Shown piece by piece: positions 37,774-47,999 of a DNA stretch of 64,000 nucleotides. The translations under genes were made by a program, and so were the position numbers. The stretch's first letter is position 1. Every line of letters begins with the position of its first letter. The notes below the pieces were generated by a model. The model made no database searches and was not told the origin of the DNA. It was given only the letters and a program-made list of their open reading frames with translations. Source of the stretch: Sipunculus nudus (taxonomy: Eukaryota > Annelida > Sipuncula > Golfingiida > Sipunculidae); assembly GCA_026874595.1 (NCBI GenBank), contig CM049310.1, forward strand, positions 20,126,058 to 20,190,057. The letters are read 5' to 3'.

Positions 37774-38158
37774 CGATTTCCATGTTTTAAACTCAGAATT
37801 TTAGTTACTCGACCTTTATAGTTGTATATGATTACATTTATGTGATATGTAGTAATCTATATGTTTTAAATATGTGTATGTTTAGATCACTGTTTTAAAC
37901 ATTTTATTTTATTTTCAATGACAATTTTAATATGAGTATGTAATGTATATATCTTTGTCAATGTATATTTCTCTGTGATATTTCCAGGACCCCATCGAAA
38001 AACAGCTGAACATGCTGAATGGGCCATCCTGGTAAAATATATGTATAAATAAATAAAAAAAAATAAATAAATACCACGCAAAACCAGCATGTGCCTCATT
38101 TCCAAATCATATTTGTGTCACATATAACAGCTAAGCGTCGTGACCCATGGGTCCCTTG

Positions 38159-41030
38159 TTTTTGTTTCCTGTTTACTCATGGAATCCATGGTAATATAAG
38201 GTTCTTATTCTAACTTCTCACGATCAAAATAAGATCTGATACCGCTAAACAGGCTGGATAACCAGTTTACACATATTATCAGAATATTTCCCATATATGT
38301 ATACCAATATATTTGTAGAAGTTATTCATACGCAGAATGCAAATGTGTTTTATTACCAATTTTTTTGATAAGTTATGCTTCTGCTTGTGTATTTAATGTT
38401 TATGGACAGTCATAAGGACTAATGTACGTATACTCTCTGTTCTATAGCTCTGTGTCCATAAACATGAAAAGACAATGTCTTGCATCGGAAAGGTATTGTT
38501 TCAGTGTCCCGAAGGAAGTGTTTGTCAATTTTTATTAACTATTTTTTCATTCCTGGAAAAAAGGTCTCAAGGGTTTTAAATAGACAAGAAGTAGGCGTAG
38601 CCAAAGATGATCAGAAAACTCTTCCATGATTCTCGTGATACTGTGCTGTGCACCTCCAGAACAAACCATCTGTTTCAGGTATAATAAATGATAAATGAAA
38701 TAATATTTCTGCATATAAATTAATTTCCTTCATTTACACGCTTATTATGCTCTTGTAGTTGCAATCAGGAATTCGAGGTCGGTCATTAATGCTCGACCAC
38801 CCGACAATGAAGCAAAGATCGATAATCAGCGCCATCTGGCGTCACTGGCGAAAGCAAAATTCCTGAACGAGCCTGTCATACATATATAAAATGAACCAGA
38901 AAATACGGGATACAATCTGTCCCATCAGAGGATTTAAATATATTTATTTATAAAGCTAAAAAAACTAACAAAAAGGCATTCAGGTGTCACCTACCGACAC
39001 ATGTTCATTGGATGATGGTAAAAAATCGTTCATTTATATAAAAAAAGTACACCATATGCTATCGTCGCGTCATGAAGATCCGTAAAGAAAGTCGCAAAAT
39101 AAAATAGTTTTATCAAATATTACTTGAGTCTCATATTTTATTGTCATTGTTATATACATTTTTATAATGGACTTTTAAACATAATAACATCATGAATGGA
39201 CACAACGAGATTTCAAAAGTTACATGGGAAATGTGAAATAGACAGTTGTTTTAAAATTTACATGAAAATGTGTAAAAGACAATTATAGTTTCTCTGGATT
39301 GATCTCTATTATTTTCTTGAGTGCAAAGCAATATGTTGTTTACTAAATATCGGTATTCTGGAGGTTACTCTCTCTCTTATCATAAATATGTCATAAACAT
39401 TCAGTGGTAAATCAAAAATTAAAAAAATTTATCAAATTATCAAAAATTAGTATTTTTGTACGAAACCAAATAAGCCAGCCGCATGACACCTTGTACGCTT
39501 GCATGCACTCATATTTTATAGAGGACGCAAAGAAATCAGTGACGATGCTGTTATGTTAATATTAAAGGTAAACGGAATAAAAGGAGGAAGTTATGTCTTC
39601 TTTTGTGCCTGTCCTTCTCTCTCCTTGCTAGTTTGTTTTCCTGTAAGCTCTCAGGAGGTTATGGTGGAATCAATTTGGAATGTGATTTGGAGACCCCTGC
39701 ATTGGAGAGTTCAAATGTCAGCTTTTTAGTCCACATGAATTGGTTACATCAGCAAGAAGGCAAAACGATGCACCTTTTTTGAACAGGAATGCTCGAATGG
39801 CATTTAGTAAACGCATACGAAACGTGCAGGTACGCCCCTTTATCTGATTATGACCCCTGATAAGGGAGTGTGTGGAACCTGTGTGTGAGGTTATGTGCTA
39901 GGAGTCTCCACTAAGTCCTTTTGAAAATTATGTAACGTAAATTGCAGTCATGTTTGGTTCAAATTGGATTATTAACTTTAATATAAAAAGTAGATATTCC
40001 CACACTCGTTTAAACCCACCAAAAAGATAGCTGGAGGTTATTTTAAGAACATGACATTTGTTTGTCTGAGTTGAATCATGATGGCAGGATGTGGTTATTA
40101 TAAGTGAACTGGATCCATTCTTGTCTAATTTTTCGGTGCGCCTTCAAACCTAGTAGTGTGTTCAAAGATACATACTTTGATAGAATCATCTACCACTGTG
40201 AAATGATTGAGAGCTTTACCTGTAGAACTGAAAATCTAATTCACATTAATTTCCAACATTTGTAATGGACGGCTTTAATGTAGTTATTTTATTCGATAAT
40301 CAACACATTGAAACCATATAGGATAAATCTGCAAAACTACTTCGCGTATCTTTTAATAATGACTTCGATTGAGATACACACGGCGGAAATGTGCTCCAAA
40401 GCAAGAACACAGTCAAATGTGCTTCAGCGTATTAGTATTTAATCCTTTGGACAAGGACATTCGTGTCGGAATCTACCGAGCCTTCATCTCCTGTATACCG
40501 CTTTTAAGGACACCCTTTATTTTATATAGCACTTTTGTGGTAATGAAAAGAGTCTAAGTAGCTATCTGAATGCCATTTTCAAGGTCAAACGAATAAAATA
40601 GGAATAGTAACAAAGCATTTATTTTGTTGAACTTCAAAGTAAAACACCACATATAAAATTGTCCTTTAAAACGTCACAGTACACATCAGAGTTACACATC
40701 CCAGATGAATGTTTTGGTTGCAGGAAAAAAACAAAAAACAAAAAAAAAACACTGAAACTGAATGTAGGAGGTAGCATGTGTATACTGTATATGACTATAT
40801 AACTCCTTTTGGTGATTAGTTGAAATGGCATATTATTAATTTAGTACAAATACTAGCCTGAAGTACACGCTCCATCACACCATGCCAAGCTCTCACCATG
40901 TACAGTGAGGACAATAAGGACACAGGTGCCAACATCTGTCTCCTCCTGAATGTCTGTGTAGCTGACTAATTATGTACCCTTTTTATTTCCTAATTATGGC
41001 AAAATCATTATTGCTTTTAAAAGGATTTAA
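38159..41030. other. Intergenic stretch, no gene recognised
   Basis: AT-rich; short open frames only. No bounded element was seen. Confidence 0.5.
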
Positions 41031-42125
41031 TTGTATCCGCCAAAACAAAGTTTTGCGGATACTATGATTTTGACCGGGTTCCGCCGCTGCCGCCGCCGCG
41101 TTGGTTTCCGGAATAGAACTCAGAAACTGGACGGATTTTCCCGAAACTTTACACAATTATCTGGTCAAATGTGAACTGGTGCCAAAATCTTTTGCGTTGA
41201 CCTTTGACCTTTCCTCTGTCCAGTGCGTCCATCTGTGCGTGTGTTTTGACATATTAACCCACTTATCTTAGGACTTGTTTGACCAATCCATTTTTGCACA
41301 AATGTATCCCTTGGATAGCTTTATAATATACATAAAAAATGATGGCGCCACCTGCAACCATTTTTGCACAGCGTCCATCTGTTCATCTGCCGTCGGATAA
41401 AATCGCTCATATCTCTGCAGTGAATGGACTTATCCATCTGAAATTTTGCATGTGTATTCATCCCGGATAGCTTTCTGGGTTTATTACAGGTGGCGCCACC
41501 TACATTCACGTTCAGGCTGCAGACAACCAGGCTTATAACTCCGGACTGGTTTGACATATCCTCCTGAAAATTTGCATGTGTATAGATCTCACATGGCTCT
41601 TTATCATACTCAAAACTGATAGCGCCACCTGCAAACATTTTTGCACAGCGTCTGTCTGTTTGTCTGCCGTGGGACAAAATCACTCATATATGGGCATTAA
41701 TTTGACTTATCTACCTAAAATTTTGTATGTATACATGCTTTCTCGATTTTCTGTCAGGTGGCGCCACCTGCTTTCACGTTCGGGCTGCAGACATCCATGC
41801 TTATATCTCAGGAACGGTTGCGCCACCTGAAACAAATTTTGCACAGTGTCCGTCTGTTTGTCTGCCATGGGATAAAATCACTCATATCTCGGCAGTGGTT
41901 TAAATTATCTGCCTAAAATTTTGCAATTGTATACAACTTGGATTACTTTCTGGATTTTGTGGCAGGTGGCGCCACCTACTTACACATTTCGGCTGCAGAC
42001 ATCCATGCGTATATGCAACACACCTCTCTCTATTTCCCCTCGCCACTTAATCCATGCCTCACTTCACTCGTCCCACCCGATTTTGGCGGATACACGTAAT
42101 CGCTTTTCGACTACCCTTATTCTAG
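41031..42125 (+). mobile_element. Rolling-circle-like (HINE-type) repeat, family B, complete copy
   Basis: The 5' end after TT is GTATCCGCCAAAAC, followed by its near-inverse GTTTTGCGGATAC (a terminal hairpin). Subterminal at the 3' end is TTTTGGCGGATAC, the exact inverse of the first 13 bases. Then come a hairpin GTAATCG-CTTTT-CGACTAC, CCTTATT and CTAG followed by TT. The interior has ~277-bp diverged units starting GCGCCACCTGCAA.CATTTTTGCACAGCG, and a perfect 16-bp palindrome CAGGTGGCGCCACCTG near 41756. Asymmetric inverted ends, a 3' hairpin, CTAG and T-T flanks match non-autonomous Helentron/Helitron elements. No protein is encoded. Confidence 0.72.
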
Positions 42126-43539
42126 TTGATTGAAGCAACTGACGGGCTCTAGCCTTTCATGTAATTGATTATAATGTACCTTACCTGGCCTTAGTGTCAT
42201 GATATATGAACATGAAAAGTATCTAGAAAAAAAACTTTCATCTGGCACGGTCTTTCGCCCTAACCTAAAATTAATTCTACATGTATTTGAACAGCTAAAG
42301 AGAAAAAAAAGAAAGAATTAAAATGACATAAAATATATAAAAGACACCAATATCAACTAAACTCAATATCTTAAATAAACAACAAACATATCCACTAATA
42401 ATCAAGGTAAAATAAGAGTGGATAATATATTACCAAATCTGCTAGATGAAATATTTGTATTAACTAAAATCTAATTAAAGGTGTAACTCTAGAGGGCAAT
42501 AACAGTAATTAATAATTATTAATATTTTTATTTGTCACTTTTTCTCTCATCATATTTCCATATGACTTAAATGGTTCCAAACACCCACGACTTTCATTCA
42601 TGCATACAATCGAATAATCAGTCACAGATATTCAATAGCAGATCTTATTATTGATACACATTATGTCATACTCATAGTAGCATGTACATGCTAGTGATTT
42701 TAGGATTCTCTCTCAGGCTCTGAATATAAATGAAACCAGTTGAATAAAGACAGTATAATAATAAATATACACCAGTTAGCACTATCATAAATGAAATATT
42801 TGCAGAATGCGTCCAATTGATCCTTGATCTGCTTCATGACAATAAGAAATAAATAAAAAGTTTATATTATTGCAATTGAAGGAGTTAACAACACAATATT
42901 GTTTAAGAAACTGCTGTCAATTCGTAAATACATGTAATTACGTGTGATAGTTGCCAGACCCCCCTGATGGCCACAGTTGTATTGCAAACAATAGCTTGCT
43001 TATGTGGCCCAGGCATGATAAAATTAAGTATCTGCATTCAGACGTCTCAGAGGTGAATGAGAGATAAACACACAAACCTATAGACAAGACGATCAGACTA
43101 TGTACAGTGCAAACACACGGTTAACAATTACATGAAACCATAGTCCCTGGTAGTAAATTATCTACATTTTTTATTCATTCATTTCAGGTTCATCAGTTTG
43201 CAATACTTAATTTCCATTTGCAATCAACAAAACAAGCTGGTATTATGGACATCTCACCAAACGAGGAAAAAACGAAATTTTATACCTTGTGACCTTGATG
43301 ACCCTTCAGAATGACCTTAAATTCAAACTTCTCGATGGCATCCACCCCAATCTTTTTTACCTCCTATCACTGGTCAGATTCCACGTGGATGCCTGCTATT
43401 AACACGCGATGCCGTAAAAAATAATTCTAGAGGACTTTTCAGAGTTTGGCCGGCCAACTAGTATGCTTGCAGCCGTATTTAGGTATTACTTACACTTCTT
43501 GCGCAATGACTCTATTCCTTTCCTTTCAGTTCATTTCAT
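42126..43539. other. Intergenic stretch, no gene recognised
   Basis: AT-rich, no bounded element or domain-bearing open frame. Confidence 0.5.
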
Positions 43540-43720
43540 TCGAACATTGCTGTAGACCGCCAGTCAAGCGGGCCTATGTTGGCACCGTGCCCAGTATGAC
43601 TGTCTGGGCGATAACTTGGCTAACAGCGGGAATGCCAGACTCTCAGGGGTCGCAATATCTACCAAGCACGGGGTCAAATGCTTTGACCAGTTCCCGTGTG
43701 TACACCGGTTCTCATGTGAC
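43540..43720 (-). repeat. Duplicated intron segment, inverted copy of 28150-28330
   Basis: Same landmarks as the partner, reversed. It lies about 0.4 kb upstream of pseudogene C exon 1, marking the left part of that duplication. Confidence 0.65.
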
Positions 43721-44219
43721 GGTCAACGGCTAACATTGGCAGTGGGAAGAATGAAAAGGAGAACCAGGAAAGGAATTCGACCGCTGGGTCAGGTTTCTTG
43801 GTATTATTACATACGCGTAATTTAATCAAATTAAGAGGCACACTCTTTTCCTAATTCTCAGACCGAGGACTGATAAATGCATACGGACTTAAATAGAATT
43901 CTTTTTATATAAGAATTGCTTTTCACAAAAGAAAACGTTCAATATGCGAAAAGTTACATTATCAGGAATTCAGGTATCTTTTGGAAAGAATAGGTGATAA
44001 TTAAAACCGATTCTGATTCGTTACTTATTTTCGAGTTTAGGCACATAGAAGAAAGTGAGAGTTCAACCAAGACCAAGAGAGCTAACAAACAATATGGACC
44101 GTTCGTTCACGGACCAGTACGGGGCAGGGTTTGACGGCAGGGCATAATTTAATAGTCTCTGTCAGATGTTTGAGGGAAAACTACCGCCACGGCCATATTT
44201 CCGCAAAGACAAAGTCGAG

Positions 44220-44235
44220 TTTCATTTGAATATAT
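44220..44235. repeat. Left target-site duplication of the LINE
   Basis: TTTCATTTGAATATAT, repeated exactly at 46173-46188. It lies inside pseudogene C exon 1, and the same codons are uninterrupted in genes A and B apart from base changes. Confidence 0.88.
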
Positions 44236-44236
44236 A

Positions 44237-46172
44237 TTTTTTTAACAAAAATTTATTCACAAAAACAAACATTCCACATACACGAAAACATACAAAAGCA
44301 CAAAACAGGTAATGAAGTTACATTACAGTAAACGCTTCCTACACAATACATGCCTAACACAAATCACTTACAGGGACTAACCCAACAAACAGTTTCGCTT
44401 TTGTTACATGCTTGCACTGGTTACTTTAATGATTGTAAATCGATTAAGAAAATTCCCCATTTTTCTAAATGTAAATATATTTTTTTGTTTTTACCTGCAA
44501 TATTTCTTTCAACATGATATACCTGTTCTAAATACCTACACAGTTCTGTAAAATCTGGCAACTGACCTTTACACCTACATACATATATATATATCTTTTA
44601 ACAGTTAGAATAATAGTGTTTGCCCTTTGTGAACCGTAATCATTCAAAATAACCTCCATTAACCTTAATTTGTTTACTTGTGGCCGGTTTTCCTCCAATA
44701 AATTATTTTTAATTTTGTTCCATATTGTACTCACTTAGGGGCAAAACCAAAGTATATGTTTCATAGTCTCTTCTTCCTGTTTACAAAATGTACAAGAGGC
44801 TTCATTAACCAAATTGATCTTAAAGAGAAAGGAATTCAAAACTAAGCAGTTATGCATTATCCTGTACTGGAAATATCTCAGTTTACTATCAATCGTTGTT
44901 CTGTATAAATTTTTAAAGCCTTTATAAACCTCATCTTCTGTGACATTTAACTCTAACATCCATCTTTTGACCGTTTTCTCAGGTTTTTCACTGAAATCCT
45001 GTAAAACCTTTCTATAAACAGTTTTGGTTATATCTTTATTTTTAATCAGGTTACAAAAATCTAGTTTGTTTCTTGTCTCTGATTCTACCTCACCATAATC
45101 GATATTCTCTGTAATACATTTCTTCCATGGTAATGGTAAGGCATTCTTTAAGCTTTGATAATCTAGAAAATTAATTTTACAACCGTATTTTACATTTAAT
45201 TCATTATATTTCAACCATCTTAAATTATGCCCGCTCTCACACAAGAGATGTTTCAGCTTTTTTACTCCTCTCTGTATCAAACTTTTTTTACATACCACTC
45301 TTTCATTAATTTTAATATTTGAATTAAACCATAATGGTTCCTCAATTATGTCTTCAATATTATTTACATTTTGTACCTATATCTGGCCCAACATCGTAGT
45401 ATCTCTACCCAAAACGGACTGCACTTAACAGATAAAGATATAATATCCCCTTGAGGATATATTTTATATTCTTTCTTAAATTCGTTACGGCAATGCAGAT
45501 CACTCCATATTTTTAGCTTTAACTCCTCTCCAACGAAGAGTCTTTTTATCCAGGCTACTTTTAGGGCAATATTTTTGCATTCAATGTTTATCATGTCCAA
45601 TCCTCCTGTCTCTTTAGAATTATATAAAATCTTTCTACTTATTTTATTTGTGCCCCCGTCCCAAACAAACTTATAAAGCTTTGAATACAATATTTTATAA
45701 AATTGTTTCGTTGGTCCGGGGAGGACTGACATTATATAAGTTAATTGTGATAATATCTGTGATTTTATCAGTGTTATTTTCCAAATAGGTGTTAATATGC
45801 GATGGGAACACTGTTTTATTATTGTATCACTTTTTTCTATCTGCTTGTTATAATTTATGTCGACCATTTTTTGCCAGCTTGTAGTTATGGTTATACCTAA
45901 AACTGATACAGGCTCCTCTGTCCATTTTTGTCCTAGCTGATTAATGTTATCTTTTTCATTTAGACACAATTTCGAAAGAGGTTTAATTAAAGTTTTTTCT
46001 TTATTTATTTTTAATCTAGATATGTTCTGAAATTCTTGAAAGTTCTGTAATGCTGCTCTAACCGAGTTTTCCCCCATCGGATAAGAATAAACATATGTCA
46101 TCGGCGTATTGTGTGATCTTATACTCCTTATGAAAATATCTAAACCCTTTTATATTTCCGTTTTTTTTTTAA
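44237..46172 (-). mobile_element. 5'-truncated L1/Tx1-like LINE fragment
   Basis: On the minus strand the fragment begins inside reverse transcriptase, just before ITQYADD (catalytic YADD at 46108-46097). It continues with LKINKEKT, LGI, KITLIKSQILSQLTYI, KFVWDG and GGLDM, and a zinc-knuckle-like CTFCKQEEETMKHILWFC, the usual L1/Tx1 C-terminal order. There is a frameshift shortly after YADD, a TAA after WFCP near 44735, and a short break near 45300-45363. The 3' end has AATAAA near the junction. Identical 16-bp flanks (44220-44235 and 46173-46188) are the target-site duplication. It is a dead, 5'-truncated insertion. Confidence 0.87.
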
Positions 46173-46188
46173 TTTCATTTGAATATAT
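46173..46188. repeat. Right target-site duplication of the LINE
   Basis: Second copy of the 16-bp duplication, after which exon 1 sequence continues. Confidence 0.88.
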
Positions 46189-46519
46189 TTAAGGACGGTC
46201 AGTGAAACTCGTTGCTCTGTGAGAGAACTGTATGCTCTTGACCAACAGGATGTAAAAATATCCTTAAAGAACAAATTTAAATGAAAATTTCAGACTACCA
46301 TGTATTATTTTTAAGTTATATAGTTCTCACATGCTTTTACTTTAACGTTTAATTACATTCACAGCTCCCGATGCCGAGCAAAGCTTGGTATGTATAGTGT
46401 TATTATTTTGTAACGACCTGTTAGTAGTTCGCAGATAACAGAAGTCTTCATTATATGTGATCACAAGTCTGTTCAAAATGAGGCCTTATGATGAGTTTTT
46501 TTTTATTTGACTCAACATG

Positions 46520-46660
46520 GACTCGACCTGATTTCTCGAGTCCTCAGCTTTGAGTTCGAAGACAAGTTCATGTCCTGGACCCTCGACTCCAAGTCCGAGT
46601 CCCTGAAAAAGTGGACTCTTGTCCGGACTTAAGTCCAAGTCCGAACTCAAATGCTATATC
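46520..46660. repeat. Degenerate GGACTC/GAGTCC/AAGTCC repeat
   Basis: Short motifs GACTC, GAGTCC, AAGTCC and GTCCGGAC recur about ten times in ~140 bp and in both orientations, so the strand can fold on itself extensively. Low-complexity, non-coding. Confidence 0.7.
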
Positions 46661-46699
46661 ACTGTTTATGAAACAGTACGATGTGTTAATATGACAGGT

Positions 46700-46930
46700 T
46701 AACAGTAACGTGCGTAATTAAGGCAAAATAGAGAGAATTGACCAGGCCTCTCGCCAGCAGAATATGGGATAATGTCGTTCTCAGTAGGTTTGGTAACTTA
46801 AGTAGCTTAAAATCTGTGATTGCTGATTATCCCCCTGAGTGGGAATTCGTTTCCATGACATCAAAAAGAAAAGTGTCAGGTACAAATTGGGTGGGCTTAA
46901 CCGCTTTTTTTCGTCACAGTACACCGTAGA
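46700..46930 (+). other. Detached copy of the sequence preceding methyltransferase exon 3
   Basis: It matches 58400-58640, the 3' part of gene B intron 2. Landmarks: AAATAGAGAGAATTGACC, CAGAATATG, CCGAGTGGGAA/CTGAGTGGGAA.TCGTTTCC, GTCAGGT.CAAATT and GGGCTTAACC. The homology stops at 46930, before the exon would begin, where the CpG-dense element starts. This is the remaining tail of pseudogene C. Confidence 0.8.
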
Positions 46931-46934
46931 TCAT

Positions 46935-47350
46935 CGTTCGGTTTTTGAATCCGCAGGAATACTTATGCGGCCGACGTGCGGGAACGGCAAGGTGTCTTCC
47001 TCATTCTCACGGCCTTCGCACGGTAAAGTAAGCTAACCCTGCGGACGCCGCAAGCTCACCTTTGCGAGGCCGCAAAGACCCATTACGACAGCCGCAGGTA
47101 CGCCGTACGTCTCCCGGGTAGCCGAGCAGGCGTTAAAAATCGCACGAGCATCCTACGACATCCATACGTCTAATGTACGGTGCCCGTATGGAGCCGGTAA
47201 AGGTGGCTGCCTGACGCGCGGCTGCCGCATGAACTTAAGCGCTTGCGCTAATGACAGTTAAGGTCGTTGCGGAGTCCCTGCGACCTTCGAAAACACACGG
47301 TTGCCGCACGTCAACCGCACGGAATATCCAAAAACACCCGCCGTTATGCG
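46935..47350. mobile_element. CpG-dense foldback/TIR-like element
   Basis: About 415 bp of conspicuously GC- and CpG-rich DNA in an AT-rich locus, built of GCGG/CCGCA words. The two ends are imperfect inverted copies: CGGTTTTTGAATCC...GACGTGCGG (46973-46981) on the left against CCGCACGTC (47304-47312)...GGATATTCC...AAACACCCG on the right. No coding potential. A MITE or foldback transposon is the best reading. Confidence 0.55.
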
Positions 47351-47439
47351 ACGGTATCCCGGTTATGACCGAGGCTTAAGATACAGCTGGTGTAATATAT
47401 GTGGCAATTTGTTCCCGTTTTGGCTTTAAATCAAGTTAA

Positions 47440-47757
47440 ATGACCAGACTCTAGTAATCTAAATTGTTCGTGTAGAATTGCCTTTCAAACCTGCAAAAAA
47501 AACTTAGTTATATTAATTGTGGTCGAATAGGCATCAGTGAATAAATATAGCAGTGTACGATGGGCCGCAGTCAGTCAGCCGTCAAATGACGTATAGGACC
47601 TGGCACAAGGGGAGTTTTAAAGTGCATTAGATACACGCCAACTACTGTACAAACAGGTTTGTGCCTAATTAACTGCACTCTAACTGCCTGTAAATGTTAT
47701 CACGTCAGACTTGCTTTGTTTAGAACGCGACGTTTGTTGATCTCACTGCTGTAGAAG
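47440..47757 (+). promoter_or_regulatory. Promoter and untranslated first exon of methyltransferase gene B
   Basis: Inverted counterpart of the block at 29199-29560. Shared landmarks: GTGTAGAATTGCCTTTCA, GAATAAATATAGCAGTG, GGCACAAGGG.AGTT, ATTAGATACACGC, TACTGTACAAACAGG and AACTGCACTCTAAC. The exon ends at GTAGAAG|GTAAGTC (47757/47758). The 183-bp intron ends at TTTTTTTCCAG (47940), 60 bp before the start codon. Gene A's equivalent intron is ~2 kb because of an inserted repeat. Confidence 0.65.
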
Positions 47758-47999
47758 GTAAGTCATGATTTACAGTACGTGTATAAGAGTGTTATTTAAC
47801 TTACCCTGCAACCTGTGTGCTAGGACTGTGGATATTACCACAATACATGTAATACAGCAGTGGTCTTCTAAATTCAGGCACTTTTATTGAAAGGATAAGT
47901 GATAATTAAAACCGATTCTGATTTGTAACTTTTTTTCCAGTTTAGATACATAGAAGAAAAGTGACCTTCCATACAGGACCAACAGGGCCAACGAACAAC

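Larger units (their letters stand above)
33100..38073 (+). mobile_element. CR1-clade-like non-LTR retrotransposon (LINE), near full length
   Basis: It contains an ORF1 with PHD finger and SGNH esterase, then an ORF2 with endonuclease and reverse transcriptase, the arrangement known from CR1/L2-type LINEs. It ends in a TAAA-rich tail, AAATAAATAAA-like, at 38045-38073. The 3' untranslated region includes GGACCCCATCG and GGGCCATCCTGGT. The left edge is approximate. ORF2 is broken in several places, so this copy is not autonomous. Confidence 0.8.
30721..38158 (+). mobile_element. Family-A rolling-circle-like repeat, apparently split by a LINE (copy 2)
   Basis: A family-A 5' end begins at 30721 (T's, AGCTCAGCTGAC, TGAGCTATAG, a GTCCGTC run, GTTAACAGGGCAC). 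A family-A 3' end finishes at 38158 (ACAGCTAAGCGTCGT, hairpin GACCCATGGGTC, CCTTG, then T's). Between them lies the CR1-like LINE plus about 2 kb of AT-rich DNA. The simplest reading is one old element interrupted by the LINE. Two unrelated truncated copies cannot be excluded. Confidence 0.5.
44050..46235 (+). pseudogene. Methyltransferase pseudogene C: exon 1 only, split by a LINE
   Basis: From ~43975 the sequence follows the 5' intron and exon 1 of gene B, including the acceptor region and the start context AACAATATGGACCG (ATG at 44095). The frame reads MDRSFTDQYGAGFDGRA and then hits TAA near 44146, where the functional copies have TAT. The exon is interrupted after TTTCATTTGAATATAT by a minus-strand LINE and resumes at 46189 with TTAAGGACG and a donor-like GTCAGT. 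No exon 2 or exon 3 follows; only a fragment of intron 2 is found at 46700-46930. It cannot encode a full enzyme. Confidence 0.87.
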
